A stretch of 46,357 bases of DNA. It comes from Isosphaeraceae bacterium. Its GTDB lineage: Bacteria; Planctomycetota; Planctomycetia; Isosphaerales; Isosphaeraceae. The translations under genes and the position numbers were made by a program. Below are positions 24,820 to 32,180 of this stretch, one piece after another. The notes below the pieces were generated by a model. The model was not told where the DNA came from. It saw only the letters and a list, made by a program, of their open reading frames with translations, and searched no databases. The stretch lies in contig JANXSX010000172.1 in the NCBI GenBank assembly GCA_025356475.1, forward strand, positions 1-46,357. The letters run 5' to 3'. Position 1 is the stretch's first letter. Each line of letters begins with the position of its first letter.

Positions 24820-26406
24820 ATGGTCACATCCGCTGCGGTCTCTCTCAATGAACCTGAACGTGCCCAGCCTCCAGTGCTGAGCCGACTCCTGCATGGGACG
24901 TTCTGGCTCACGTTGCGGACACCGATTCAAGCCATCCTCTCCTTTTGGACGGTTCGCCTCATGATCGAGGCGATCGGCAAAGATGCGAATGGAGCCTACA
25001 CCTTCGCCTGGGGCTTTGGATTTCTGCAATTCCTCCTCGAGTTTGGGATGGCGTCAGCGCTCCAGAGACGCGTCTCCGAAACCTGGACGACCGGTGATCG
25101 TGAAGGACTCGATCGCGCGGTCGCTTGCGGGATCAGCTTTTATGCGAGCATCGCGCTCCTTCAGTCGGCCTTCCTGATCGCGATCGCATATTTTGCGCTT
25201 CCGTACTCCGAGTGGAAGGGTCCCTCCTACGACCTGATCGTCAAGCTCCTTTGGCTTCAAGTCTTTACATCGCCCTGCTACGGGGTGGCGATGGTCGTGT
25301 CGAGTGTCCTGCAGGCGGCGCGTCGATACGACGTGATTCCTCGTCTCGAGCTGCTGATCGTGGTGTTACGCTTCTTCATCCTGGTCGACGGCCTTTGGCT
25401 TGGTTACGACTTTTTCTCCGTCGTCGTCGTCCAGCTCGTGACCGGGATCGTGCTCTCACTCGGTCCAGGACTCTGGGTGATGGTGAAAGAGCTCGGCTAT
25501 CTCCCGCAGATCGGGGGGGTGCGGCTGGTTGACTTCAAACAGCTCTGGCAAATCGGGTTCTCGATGTTCTTGATCCAGTTGAGTGTCGTGCTGGCCGACA
25601 AGATGGATACGACGGTGCTAGGATTCGCACTTGATGAGCCCGGTCCTGCGAACACGATTTACTCGGTTGTCAGTAAGCCATTTATGCAAATCCGTCAGAC
25701 GGGCTGGATGGTTTCATCTCTGGTCATGCCTGCGGCCGCCAGCCTGGTCGCCGCGAACGATCTGGCGGCGATCGAACGGGTAAAGTATGACGGATCTCGG
25801 CTCTTGATCGGCCTCTTACTCCCGGTGGCCCTTCTGGCGGGCATCTACGCCAGCCCATTCCTCGCACTGTGGATCGGCCCCGAGTTTGCTCAGGAGGGAT
25901 ACTTGCTTCAGCTCTTCCTCCTGGCAGCGGCACCTCTCACACTAACGATCCTGGTTCAGATCGCCATTGCAACCGGTCGGCTGGACTTTATTGCATGGTC
26001 CTCGCTCAGTGGTGCAGTCGTGAACCTACCTCTAAGCTACATCTTGACGTTGCGGTACGGGGTTGCCGGGGTGATTTGGGGCTCGGTGCTTACGGTCCTG
26101 GTGGCGAATCTGATCGTCCCAGGCGTCTACCTGTTCCGGATTCTCGAGGTCACTCCTCGGGGATTCTTGAAGCGGACACTGAGCGCCCCTCTCACCGGTG
26201 CAATGGCGTTGGTACTGGCGACAGTCGGCTTCCAGATTCTGATACCGCCGATGAGTCATGCGCCGGGGTTTCTCAGCAGGGCCTGGCCCCTGGTCCTGAA
26301 TCTCTCGGTGGGAACCGTGGCCTACCTGGTTGGCTATCAACTGGCCCCCTCCGGTCGGGGCGACTTTGCTCAACTTCGCCAGAAGCTATTCCGCCGAGCA
26401 GCCTGA
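24820..26406 (+). CDS. Polysaccharide/oligosaccharide flippase, Wzx-like (MOP superfamily)
   Basis: A 528-residue membrane protein with about 12-14 hydrophobic segments. The start at 24820 has AGGGG 5 bases upstream; the frame extends further up into the promoter region shared with the methyltransferase gene. The N-terminus LLHGTFWLTLRTPIQAILSF and the polar gaps between helices fit the polysaccharide biosynthesis export family (PF01943/PF13440). Features include FGFLQFLLEFGMASALQRRV, LADKMDTTVLGFALDEPGP and YGVAGVIWGSVLTVLVANL near the end. Wzx-type proteins flip lipid-linked sugars across the inner membrane. No polymerase or glycosyltransferase is adjacent, so it may serve a locus elsewhere. 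Confidence 0.87.
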   Translation: MVTSAAVSLNEPERAQPPVLSRLLHGTFWLTLRTPIQAILSFWTVRLMIEAIGKDANGAYTFAWGFGFLQFLLEFGMASALQRRVSETWTTGDREGLDRAVACGISFYASIALLQSAFLIAIAYFALPYSEWKGPSYDLIVKLLWLQVFTSPCYGVAMVVSSVLQAARRYDVIPRLELLIVVLRFFILVDGLWLGYDFFSVVVVQLVTGIVLSLGPGLWVMVKELGYLPQIGGVRLVDFKQLWQIGFSMFLIQLSVVLADKMDTTVLGFALDEPGPANTIYSVVSKPFMQIRQTGWMVSSLVMPAAASLVAANDLAAIERVKYDGSRLLIGLLLPVALLAGIYASPFLALWIGPEFAQEGYLLQLFLLAAAPLTLTILVQIAIATGRLDFIAWSSLSGAVVNLPLSYILTLRYGVAGVIWGSVLTVLVANLIVPGVYLFRILEVTPRGFLKRTLSAPLTGAMALVLATVGFQILIPPMSHAPGFLSRAWPLVLNLSVGTVAYLVGYQLAPSGRGDFAQLRQKLFRRAA

Positions 26407-26484
26407 CCTGACCTGGCCTGGGCGAGCGAACGAGTCGATCCTACAATCTCTTCGATACCTTGTGCCCGACGGTTGGGAGTTCCT

Positions 26485-27030
26485 ATGTCATCAAATGGCC
26501 ATGTCTCTCCTCCTCGTGTGCGGCTTGACACACCGAAGGGACCGTCAGACTCAGGCGCGACGGGGGTCTCGGGACGCAAGGTTGTCATCGCGATCTGTAT
26601 TGTCGTGCTGGCCCTTTGGGGTGGATTGACGCTGGCGATGAACGCGTGGAAGACCGCTTATGCAGCCAAAGCGGAGTACGGCAGAACTCAGATTGCGACC
26701 TTGGTCGACCCACTCCGGGAATTGACCCCACCGGGAGTGCAACCTAAAGAGTGGGAAAACGCCGTTCAGGATACTCATGCGATGCTGCAAGCGCTGACAG
26801 CGTCGAATCTGTTAGAGATGGACGCGCTCCAGGCGCTGAGATCCGACCTCATGAGTCGCTTTGAGGGTGCAACACCCGCGACTGCTCGCGCAACGCTGGT
26901 CCAACTTTGGGACGATCTTGAGAGAAAAGCAGGTCCGGTGCTGAACGCCTCGACTCCCGCCCCTCCGACATCGAGACACGCTACGCGGGTTGAGAGGCCG
27001 GAACGCCCAACGATTCTCACTGATCGCTGA
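26485..27030 (+). CDS. Small single-pass membrane protein, unknown function
   Basis: A 181-residue protein. ATG at 26485 has GGGAG about 6 bases upstream. The first 30 residues are polar and Pro/Ser-rich, followed by one membrane helix (VVIAICIVVLALWGGLTLAM), a helical region rich in Ala, Leu and charged residues, and a Pro/Arg-rich tail. I recognise no family. It lies 78 bases after the flippase gene and is followed by a terminator at 27060-27095, so it may be the last gene of the flippase unit. Confidence 0.65.
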   Translation: MSSNGHVSPPRVRLDTPKGPSDSGATGVSGRKVVIAICIVVLALWGGLTLAMNAWKTAYAAKAEYGRTQIATLVDPLRELTPPGVQPKEWENAVQDTHAMLQALTASNLLEMDALQALRSDLMSRFEGATPATARATLVQLWDDLERKAGPVLNASTPAPPTSRHATRVERPERPTILTDR

Positions 27031-27059
27031 TCCTTAATCTTTGAGCCAATCTGCTCACG

Positions 27060-27095
27060 AAACTCGTTCCCAGGGTCCTCCGTGGGAACGAGTTT
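27060..27095. terminator. Hairpin terminator between convergent genes
   Basis: AAACTCGTTCCCA (27060-27072) pairs perfectly with TGGGAACGAGTTT (27083-27095), a 13-bp stem with a 10-base loop and T runs on both strands. It separates the gene ending at 27030 from rsmA ending at 27128. Confidence 0.8.
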
Positions 27096-27127
27096 TACAC
27101 AACTTGAAGCATACGAAAGTGCGACTC

Positions 27128-28144
27128 TCACTCTTCGTCGTTGCCCTCGTCATCGTTGTCCGCGTCGTCCTCATCCTCGCCAGCGGGTTCTTCAGATTCC
27201 TCGTCCTCAGACTCATCGTCAAGTTCGATGATCTCTTTCACTGGCCTCAACCTCGACTTCATCACTTCGGCCAAGGCGACGAACTCATCGACATTCATTG
27301 ACTCTGCGCGGATCTCGCCGGTCAAGCCAATCGATTGGAGCATATCGTCAACCTCGGACTTCTCCCATTGGTCACGCCAGAGGCTGTAGATCACGCGTCT
27401 GAGGTTCTTACGCCGATGGAGAAAGATCTTTCGGACCACAGAGTGGAACCAAGGAAGATCCCCAATCGCCGCTCGTTTGACGGGGTCGGGGGTGATCGCC
27501 ACGATCGCCGATTCCACTTTGGGCCGGGGCCAGAAGACGGAAGGGGGAAGAACGCGAACGATCTCGATGTCCGCCTGAGCCTGGAGAGTGACCGAGAGGG
27601 CACTATAGTGCTCAGAATGCGGGGCCGCCTGCATTCGTTCGGCGAGTTCGAGCTGGATCGTCACGACCATCAACTTGATGTCGAACTCAGGATGGACAAG
27701 TAAGTTGGAGACGAGCGGGGTCGCAATGCTATAAGGCAAGTTGGCCACGAGTTTGAACGGTCGATCGGGCATCGCTGCCACTGCGGATCGGAGATGATCC
27801 ACAACGACCGGGTTCAGTCGATTCTTACCCTTAAGTGCATCGGCATGGATGACTCGAACTCCGGGATATTGCGCAGTCGCGTCGGTGGTGAGCCCCACCA
27901 TCCCGGGGTCGATGTCCACAGCGACGACAGTGCCGCCCATCTCGGCCATCATTGCCGTGAGAGCACCTGCTCCGGGACCGATTTCCAGAATCAGGTCGCC
28001 GGGTACGACCTCGGCCCGAATGGCAATAACGTCATGAAGATTCAAGTCAATCAGGAAGTTTTGACCGTATCGATGGCGTGGGGCTATCCCTCGTCTGGCG
28101 AAGAGTTCGCGGAGGTAGGATTGCGTCTGGCGAGGTGCGGGCAT
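27128..28144 (-). CDS. rsmA: 16S rRNA (adenine1518-N6/adenine1519-N6)-dimethyltransferase with acidic C-terminal tail
   Basis: A 338-residue KsgA/RsmA enzyme, which dimethylates two adjacent adenines in the 3' hairpin of 16S rRNA during small-subunit maturation. Motifs are RHRYGQNFLIDLNLHDVI, LILEIGPGAGALTAMMAE (SAM site), VVAVDID, VIHADAL and the catalytic NLPYSIATPLVSNLL (135-138 NLPY), then FWPRPKVESAIV. The ATG at 28144 is chosen for its GAGGAAG ribosome site; the frame continues 25 codons into ribE. The last 35 or so residues are almost only Asp and Glu (DDESEDEESEEP... DNDDEGNDEE), which makes the protein longer than the usual 260-290 residues. It starts 8 bases after the ribE stop, so the two are cotranscribed. 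Confidence 0.95.
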   Translation of the reverse strand: MPAPRQTQSYLRELFARRGIAPRHRYGQNFLIDLNLHDVIAIRAEVVPGDLILEIGPGAGALTAMMAEMGGTVVAVDIDPGMVGLTTDATAQYPGVRVIHADALKGKNRLNPVVVDHLRSAVAAMPDRPFKLVANLPYSIATPLVSNLLVHPEFDIKLMVVTIQLELAERMQAAPHSEHYSALSVTLQAQADIEIVRVLPPSVFWPRPKVESAIVAITPDPVKRAAIGDLPWFHSVVRKIFLHRRKNLRRVIYSLWRDQWEKSEVDDMLQSIGLTGEIRAESMNVDEFVALAEVMKSRLRPVKEIIELDDESEDEESEEPAGEDEDDADNDDEGNDEE

Positions 28145-28151
28145 TTCTTCC

Positions 28152-28757
28152 TCAGCTCTCAAAGTTCTTGTCAGGCCGGATGAGCTTGGCGACATGTTTT
28201 GCCAGCATATCGGCCTCAATATTGACGCGATCCCCCGGCAAGAGTGTGCCGAGTGTCGTGACCGACAATGTGTGAGGAATCAGCATGATAGAAAACTGTT
28301 GGAAAGTGACATCCACCAAGGTCAGACTCACGCCATCAACCGCAATGGAACCCTTGGGAACCATCAACTCTGTCCAACGCGATTCAAGTCCGAAGTTGAG
28401 GAACTCCCACTCACCTTCGGGATGTCGTGCGATCAGTGACGCCGTCGTATCGACATGACCTTGAACGAAGTGACCACCGAGGCGATCACCAGCCTTGAGC
28501 GACCGTTCCAGGTTGACCGGATCGCCCGGTTTCTTGGTCCCGAGGTTGGTGCGCAGCAATGTTTCAGGGCCTGCTTGGACGACAAATGAGTCCTGATCCG
28601 TTTCGATGAGCGTCAAGCAACACCCATTCACCGCAATGCTTTCACCGAGATCGAACGAGTCGCGAAATTTGGGCCAAACGATATTGAGCCGACATCCTGG
28701 GCCCTCGGCTTCAATAGCTTCGATCCTGCCGAGAGCTTGCACAAGACCAGTGAACAT
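28152..28757 (-). CDS. ribE: Riboflavin synthase, alpha chain
   Basis: A 201-residue lumazine-binding protein that dismutates two 6,7-dimethyl-8-ribityllumazines to riboflavin. It has two similar barrel halves. The first begins MFTGLVQALGRIEA with SIAVNGCCLTLIE and a second strand set. The other half is marked by GGHFVQGHVDTTASL, KGSIAVDGVSLTLVDV and IPHTLSVTTLG. Length and motifs match the family (ribE in most bacteria, ribC in E. coli). It heads the ribE-rsmA pair. No FMN riboswitch is seen upstream. Confidence 0.95.
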   Translation of the reverse strand: MFTGLVQALGRIEAIEAEGPGCRLNIVWPKFRDSFDLGESIAVNGCCLTLIETDQDSFVVQAGPETLLRTNLGTKKPGDPVNLERSLKAGDRLGGHFVQGHVDTTASLIARHPEGEWEFLNFGLESRWTELMVPKGSIAVDGVSLTLVDVTFQQFSIMLIPHTLSVTTLGTLLPGDRVNIEADMLAKHVAKLIRPDKNFES

Positions 28758-29072
28758 AACAACGATCGATCCTGAAGTTTTTCGAGGATGTGATTCCTAC
28801 GTAGGAAAGTGCCACGGTTTCAGAACTGACCGGGGCGACCACGAGGATTGCAAGGTCCGCCCCTTCTTGCATCGGGAGAAGGTGGCTGTACGCCGCGTTC
28901 CGGCAGCTTCTCCCGAGGAAGAAGCGAGGGGATCCAACTTTGCAACTCTCCTGCCGAGTCGACTTCCCTATAGTACCAGGAACGCCCGCCGGTTAGTATC
29001 ATTTTCACCATATCTCGCGTTTCGTGCTCCCACTCTCACTCTCACTCTCCCCAGACTTGGAGGACCGAACTG
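28758..29072. other. Intergenic region between ribE and the aldo/keto reductase
   Basis: These 315 bases hold the divergent start regions of two genes. A 10-bp hairpin, TCGGGAGAAG (28872-28881) with CTTCTCCCGA (28907-28916), has an unusually long 25-base loop. Close to 29033-29052 CTCACT-type units repeat three times just before the GGAGGA ribosome site. I see no gene and no full riboswitch. Confidence 0.5.
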
Positions 29073-29966
29073 ATGTCACCCGTGAATCGTCGCGATTTTC
29101 TGGCCCAAGCGAGTGCAGCAGGCCTGGCCCTGGCGACCGCGAACGTCGCCCATGCTGCCTCCGCGCGTGCTCTTCCGAAGTCAGCGACCGACAAAGTGAC
29201 CTTGGGGAAGACCGGTATCCAGACGTCCCTGATCGGGATGGGAACGGGGAGTATCGGGAGTGGCCAGGCGAGTAATCAGACCAAACTTGGAGTCAAGGAA
29301 TTCACTCGGGTCGTCCGGCACGCCTTGGACCACGGTGTCTGCCTGTTTGACGTCGCCGACCAGTATGGCTCACATGTTTACCTGCGAGAGGCACTCCGAG
29401 GCGTTCCTCGCGACAAGTATGTGATCCAGACGAAAACCCACGCGACCAAGTTCCCTGACGCCAAGAGCCACATCGAACGCTATTGTCTCGAACTCGGTGT
29501 CGAGATGATCGACATCGTGCTCCTGCATTGCATGCAGAAGCCGAACTGGCCTGAAGAAAATGCGGCGTCGATGGAATACCTGATGAAGGCGAAAGAGCAG
29601 GGGATTATCCGTGCTCACGGGACAAGCTGTCACGGGATGGACCCGCTGCGCATCGCCGCCAAAAGCCCATTCGTCGAGATCGACCTCGCCCGAATCAACC
29701 CCGAAGGGTTGATTATGGACGACAAAGCCCCCGACCAAGTCGCCTCCGAACTCGAAGAGATGCACAGCGCAGGCAAAGGGGTCATCGGCATGAAGATCCT
29801 CGGCGAAGGTCGAATCACGACCCCCGAGCGTAAAGATGCCTCGCTCCGCTACGTTCTCGGTCTTGGCACAGTGAACGCATTCATCATCGGCTTCGAGTCA
29901 ACAGGCCAGATCGATGACATCCTGACCCGGACCGAGGATGCCATCGCCTTCCTGGGCAAGAAGTAA
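29073..29966 (+). CDS. Tat-exported aldo/keto reductase
   Basis: A 297-residue aldo/keto reductase-like protein with a twin-arginine signal (NRRDFLAQASAAGLALA). The barrel starts at VTLGKTGIQTSLIGMGTGSI, followed by LFDVADQYGSH (Asp/Tyr of the catalytic tetrad), VIQTKTHA (Lys) and IVLLHCM (His). The later part, IGMKILGEGRITTPERKD and NAFIIGFESTGQIDDIL, matches the planctomycete periplasmic AKR group. These proteins use NAD(P)H in the cytoplasm as a rule; export by Tat suggests a preloaded cofactor, as in glucose-fructose oxidoreductase relatives. ATG 29073 has GGAGGA 8 bases upstream. A clear terminator follows. Confidence 0.88.
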   Translation: MSPVNRRDFLAQASAAGLALATANVAHAASARALPKSATDKVTLGKTGIQTSLIGMGTGSIGSGQASNQTKLGVKEFTRVVRHALDHGVCLFDVADQYGSHVYLREALRGVPRDKYVIQTKTHATKFPDAKSHIERYCLELGVEMIDIVLLHCMQKPNWPEENAASMEYLMKAKEQGIIRAHGTSCHGMDPLRIAAKSPFVEIDLARINPEGLIMDDKAPDQVASELEEMHSAGKGVIGMKILGEGRITTPERKDASLRYVLGLGTVNAFIIGFESTGQIDDILTRTEDAIAFLGKK

Positions 29967-29993
29967 CCGAGGCAAGGTCTTATCCAGCCACCA

Positions 29994-30036
29994 AACGCCT
30001 CGCCCAGGTTACTTCTTGAGCGAGGCGTTCTTTTTT
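29994..30036 (+). terminator. Rho-independent terminator after the aldo/keto reductase
   Basis: AACGCCTCGC (29994-30003) pairs perfectly with GCGAGGCGTT (30020-30029), followed by C and six T residues (30031-30036). The T run reaches the end of the convergent gene at 30035. Confidence 0.88.
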
Positions 30037-30427
30037 ATCTCATCTTCGAGAAGAACGAAATCGCGGAGGGAATCCCCTCTCGGATCATCGAGTCATAATG
30101 ATTACCGTTGGGCACGACCATCAAAGTGACGGGCACCCCAATAGCCTTCATCCTGGCCTCGGCAGCCTGGCTCTCGGCCACTTTGACGTTGGAATCGTCT
30201 AAGGCGTGGAACAAGAAGACCGGTTTATTCCGGAGCTTGCCCTCATTCGTATGGGGTGAGTAGTCGGTCGCCAGGTCACTCACGCCCGCTTGCCGTAATC
30301 CCTGGATCAGATCCGCAGGAAAGCGAGTCTCCAGATTGATCGCAGGAGCGAACGCGGCGACCCCTTGGACTCGCTCGTCGTTCGCTGCAAGGATTAGTGC
30401 GAGTGTACCCGTCGAGCTATGGCCCAC
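30035..30427 (-). pseudogene. C-terminal part of a frameshifted alpha/beta hydrolase (carries the nucleophile)
   Basis: The frame contains VDKRRVFAVGHSSTGTLALI: the elbow GHSSTG is the nucleophile site of a dienelactone-hydrolase or peptidase-type enzyme. FAPAINLE, then FLFHALDDSNV (catalytic Asp region) and VVPNGNHYDSM (catalytic His) follow in the right order. There is no good start; the GTG at 30427 lies inside the elbow strand. It is therefore the second half of the gene that starts at 31430 and is separated by a one-base frameshift in a four-C run at 30455-30458. Removing one base joins KLP to CVDKRRVF. A sequencing error, a real mutation or programmed slippage are possible. Confidence 0.8.
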
Positions 30428-31430
30428 CGCGAAAACTCTCCGTTTGTCGACGCAGGGGCAACTTCTGTTCGACGAAGTTCAACGCGGTTTGACCGTTGAT
30501 GATTCCCGCCTTGGCGTTGTGAAAGGCGAGGATTGCGCGTTGCATTTCCTGGTTGGACGGGGAGTCGCTCGCAAGTGGTCCATCCTCCTCGAACGCAACG
30601 ACAACGTAACCGGCTTTTGCCCAGGGGAGGTGTTCAGGGCTTCCGACCTGCTCTTCCTCAGGGTCCCAACTGATGCCATGGAACAGACCCGTCCCTGCGC
30701 TCGTGATCAAAATGCATGGGTAAGTACCTTCCTGGGCTGCTTGAGGTCCGCCCGGGAACTCCACTCCGGCGGGGAGGTACACGAGCAACTTTCCCGACCT
30801 CCCCGGACCAGGGCCACCACCGATCCGGATCGTGGTCAACCTGACGCCTCCAACAAGGTTTCGCCAGCCATTCGGTTCGGAAAAGGTGGGAGGCCCCAGA
30901 TTTCTCCGTGCCGGAGCCTGAGATTGTTGGGTGTTGTCGATGAAACCCAGGTTATCCTGCGAAATTCCTGGCAGAAGGGCTCCCTGGGGCGATGGTCCAA
31001 GAAAGGGACGAAGGATCCTCGCAATTACACCCAGAAGGATGAGCGTTACCCAGACCCCTCCCGCGATTTTTGCCCATCCTCCCATTCGACTTAGGGTGGG
31101 ACTTGAGGTTCGGACGGAGGCTCGCTTGGGAAGCGCTGGGCTGTCGAGCCCGCTTCCACGTTGAGTTCCATTCGCTTGCCAGCGTTGAGCAGGAACGGCC
31201 GCAAACCCGGGGACAGATCGCGAGCTTACAGGACTGAGGTCGAAAGTTTCGTCCGGGTCACTGTGCTTGTCGTCGAGTAATAGAACCGCGTCCGCCACCG
31301 ATTTCGAAGCCGTTCGTCGCGGTATCGTCTGCTTCCTTCGGCACCGCTTACACAGGAACAGACGACTCGCCATGTGGTCGAGAGCTTGATAACGTTGACC
31401 GCATTGGTCACAGCGGAACGCAATACCCAT
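30417..31430 (-). pseudogene. Zinc-ribbon/TM/hydrolase protein, N-terminal part before a frameshift
   Basis: The N-terminus MGIAFRCDQCGQRYQA has one CxxC and LFLCKRCRRK a second, together a small zinc ribbon common at the start of planctomycete proteins. A polar linker (about 45-115) leads to a membrane helix (GGVWVTLILLGVIARIL). After it comes the start of an alpha/beta hydrolase: LLVYLPAGVEFPGG, CILITSAGTGLFHG, AGYVVVAFEEDG and ALNFVEQKLPL. The frame then runs into a stop at 30417. The nucleophile elbow is found in the next frame (see 30035-30427). Corrected, the protein would be about 463 residues. Start: ATG 31430, with GTG 31436 as alternative. Function: probably a membrane-tethered esterase or peptidase. 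Confidence 0.75.
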
Positions 31431-31584
31431 GACCACACCCTAACAATTCGGAATGACTGGTCTGCCGTTCGCATGAGATCATGAGCGATCAACGCGATGC
31501 CGTCAATCCACTCATCCCCTCTTGAGATTTTGCAGTTGACGACGAATACAGTTCAGCAAGCCTTTTACACCTGGGGAGGATCTC

Positions 31585-32031
31585 ATGACCGCCGACCAAT
31601 GGACCCAACGGATTAAGAAGTGGTTGCCGAAAGGCAAACCCATCGATACAAAGCGATATGTAGGCAATGACTTCGAGAACGAGGCGATGGTTCGCAAGGG
31701 GTTCGTGGTGAAGGCCAAACGTTACCTCAAGCACTTTCCCTTGGCTCGCGAAGCGGTCGCAATGTACTTCTGTATGCTCGATGCCAGGACCCCACTCTGG
31801 GTGAAGACCACGGTCGCAGGCGCTCTTGCCTACTTTGTCCTGCCGTTCGACGCGATACCAGACTTCCTGCCGTTCATTGGGTTCGGCGACGATCTCGGGG
31901 TGATCGCCGCGACCCTCTCTGCCATTTCGACCCACGTCAATGCGGACCATCGCGAGAAGGCTGAGCAGTGGATCGCAGGTGAATCGATTGTGCTCGACGA
32001 AGGGGTGATCATTGACGTTGTCACGAAATAA
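31585..32031 (+). CDS. DUF1232/YkvA family membrane protein
   Basis: A 148-residue protein with the DUF1232 core at residues about 70-110: WVKTTVAGALAYFVLPFDAI followed by PDFLPFIGFGDDLGVI. The PFDAIPDFLP...DD pattern defines the family, which is widespread in bacteria and not functionally characterised; it is thought to be a membrane-associated helix pair. The N-terminal 65 residues are basic and helical. ATG at 31585 has GGGGAGG upstream. It is 149 bases before the giant membrane protein on the same strand and has its own space upstream. Confidence 0.88.
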   Translation: MTADQWTQRIKKWLPKGKPIDTKRYVGNDFENEAMVRKGFVVKAKRYLKHFPLAREAVAMYFCMLDARTPLWVKTTVAGALAYFVLPFDAIPDFLPFIGFGDDLGVIAATLSAISTHVNADHREKAEQWIAGESIVLDEGVIIDVVTK

Positions 32032-32180
32032 ACGACCTGTTCATAAGTCGGGGTTGCTAGATTCCTAACCAGGGGGATTGTGTCAGTTGGTCGGTGGGTG
32101 AATGATGGGGGCGTTGATCCCGGACGCGACCCGAACAACGCGGCCGGTTGTTCAACCCCCCTGTCGTCCTCCGAGGCCTG

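Noticed and set aside
28969-28974. TATAGT as a -10 box for the aldo/keto reductase
   Set aside because: The nearest -35-like hexamer is 23 bases away, too far to support a promoter.
28983-29012. A minus-strand stretch reading GGTGAAAATGATACTAACCG and on to GGCGGG, which recalls the FMN (RFN) riboswitch core upstream of ribE
   Set aside because: Only this fragment matches. The other RFN blocks (GCAGGG before it, AGCCCGCGAGC and the second GGTGAAATTCC after it) are absent over the 250 bases to the ribE start.
29033-29052. CTCACT-type short repeats before the aldo/keto reductase
   Set aside because: Only three short units; likely simple-sequence drift and too small to be an array.
31489-31950. 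A 153-codon minus-strand frame over the DUF1232 gene
   Set aside because: The plus strand carries the recognisable DUF1232 core and a ribosome site, so this is its shadow.
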